Shown here piece by piece: positions 63,394-64,000 of a stretch of 64,000 bases of DNA. The notes beneath the pieces are model-generated. The model was not told the origin of the DNA. It saw nothing but the letters and a program-made list of their open reading frames with translations, and did not search any database. Position 1 is the stretch's first letter. Every line of letters begins with the position of its first letter. Both the position numbers and the translations under genes were made by a program. The stretch is from Calothrix sp. PCC 7716 (GTDB taxonomy: Bacteria > Cyanobacteriota > Cyanobacteriia > Cyanobacteriales > Nostocaceae), in assembly GCF_019977735.1 (NCBI RefSeq), contig NZ_AP025018.1, positions 5,956,580 through 6,020,579 of the forward strand, written 5' to 3'.

Positions 63394-64000
63394 TTACAGA
63401 GGGTTAAGAATTAGAGTTAGAGGTTGGGAAGGAGTTAATATAGCGATTTGGGCAGGTTGGATTTTTTGCTGCTTCACCCTAGCTAGATTCACAGTAATTC
63501 TTTTTCGCGGTTGGCTTTCGGTTGATGTATTGTTTTCTCTATTGTTTTCTCTGGGGTAAACTTTTCCTTGGGCTAAAGCTGCAAATATTTCTGTTAGTGT
63601 ATTTGGATTTGCTGCTTCTGTTTCAGATACAGTATCCAAAATATCTAAATCAACAAAGTCAACTCCTGCAACTTTTTGAATTGTGCTAATTACTTCACTT
63701 AGGGTAATATCTTGTCCTAATTCTCGCTGTTCAAAACTAAAGGTATCTAGTAATGTTTGCCTTATTTGTGGTTCTACTGCCTCCCATTGATAATCTGGTA
63801 AAATTTTGATTTTAGCGCTAATGATAATTACCATTAGTTCTCTGAGTTTTAGCTGTATTGGCTGGTCAGGGTCACCATATAAACGTAGCGCTTGATATAA
63901 ATTACGATATAAATCTGATTGTTTATCGATTGGTATGTCATCTACCCCAGCAATAGTTAGGTGAACTACCCGACGACGACCATCCGATAACAACATGGCA
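63394..64000 (-). CDS. Baseplate J-like protein, 5' end outside window
   Basis: The minus-strand frame is open to the right edge; an ATG at 63994-63996 is internal by context, since family members are far longer. The visible 200 residues are the end of a putative baseplate assembly (gpJ-like) protein: VHLTIAGVDDIPIDKQSDLY, LYGDPDQPIQLKLRELMVII, KIKILPDYQWEAVEPQIRQT, FSFEQRELGQDITLSEVIST, VAGVDFVDLDIL. Gp J proteins form the wedge of contractile tails. Upstream genes of the cluster lie beyond 64000. Confidence 0.8.
   Translation of the reverse strand, partial: AMLLSDGRRRVVHLTIAGVDDIPIDKQSDLYRNLYQALRLYGDPDQPIQLKLRELMVIIISAKIKILPDYQWEAVEPQIRQTLLDTFSFEQRELGQDITLSEVISTIQKVAGVDFVDLDILDTVSETEAANPNTLTEIFAALAQGKVYPRENNRENNTSTESQPRKRITVNLARVKQQKIQPAQIAILTPSQPLTLILNPL

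Noticed and set aside
58746-64000. Prophage
   Set aside because: No integrase, capsid, terminase, portal or lysis gene is visible; only tail-type genes are present in the window.

Overview
The window (about 40% G+C by eye) comes from a cyanobacterium, most likely a filamentous, heterocyst-type (Nostocales) genome. Pointers are pcyA for phycobilin synthesis, a DevBCA-type exporter, a PatA-like response regulator, a Mo-nitrogenase C-terminal-domain protein, several cyanobacteria-only families (Sll0314-like TPR, DUF3531, DUF3370, Pilin_GH) and abundant short repeats typical of these genomes. The palindrome GGCGCC occurs about 100 times in 64 kb by eye count, against roughly four to five expected from composition, while the classical HIP1 octamer GCGATCGC was not noticed.

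Layout. 0-8.7 kb: the 5' part of a Ser/Thr kinase, an ACT-malic enzyme, a BrnT/BrnA toxin-antitoxin pair, a creatininase-family amidohydrolase, a Mo-nitro_C protein, and an AraC regulator followed by a DUF3291 gene split cleanly by an IS4-type insertion sequence; then a solitary HicB antitoxin and a HicB relic. 8.9-21.7 kb: mfd with heptamer repeats inserted in frame, a CNNM/CorC transporter, a HAD phosphatase, a membrane-anchored cyanobacterial protein, devB-devC-devA, a repeat-rich stretch, pcyA and an ABC ATPase. 21.9-31.7 kb: conserved cyanobacterial genes (TPR, DUF3531, Nudix, DUF3370), rsmG, a sensor kinase, an SMR pump, a histamine-N-methyltransferase-like enzyme, a double-glycine leader peptide (bacteriocin or RiPP precursor-like) and a small membrane protein. 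32.3-41.1 kb: GNAT, a lone sugar-ABC permease, a pilin-like secreted protein, a small outer-membrane barrel, DUF72, glpK, a PatA-like regulator and a GH57 enzyme. 41.2-53.6 kb: an M4 metalloprotease whose propeptide and catalytic domain are separate ORFs, a 1074-residue protein of unknown function, an archaeal/eukaryal-type prolyl-tRNA synthetase, RNase T2, a two-domain SagB/ThcOx oxidoreductase, a membrane Ser/Thr kinase and a DUF4349 lipoprotein. 53.7-58.6 kb: HEAT-repeat protein, aldo/keto reductase, an RRM protein paired with a PII-like protein (ending in a clear intrinsic terminator), a membrane protein, ilvC. 58.7-64 kb: a tightly packed minus-strand operon of phage-tail or contractile-injection-system type (baseplate J-like, tail-I/beta-helix, DUF6519, a DUF6734 glycosyltransferase-like protein) that continues beyond the right edge.

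Most of the window is ordinary chromosomal cyanobacterial gene content. The unusual material is the repeat ecology (GGCGCC, heptamer arrays, GAAACCCGGTTTC elements, REP-like hairpins), the IS insertion with fully readable target duplication, the leader-peptide/methyltransferase locus, the split protease, the RRM-PII pair and the injection-system-like operon at the edge. No tRNA, rRNA or CRISPR was recognised.
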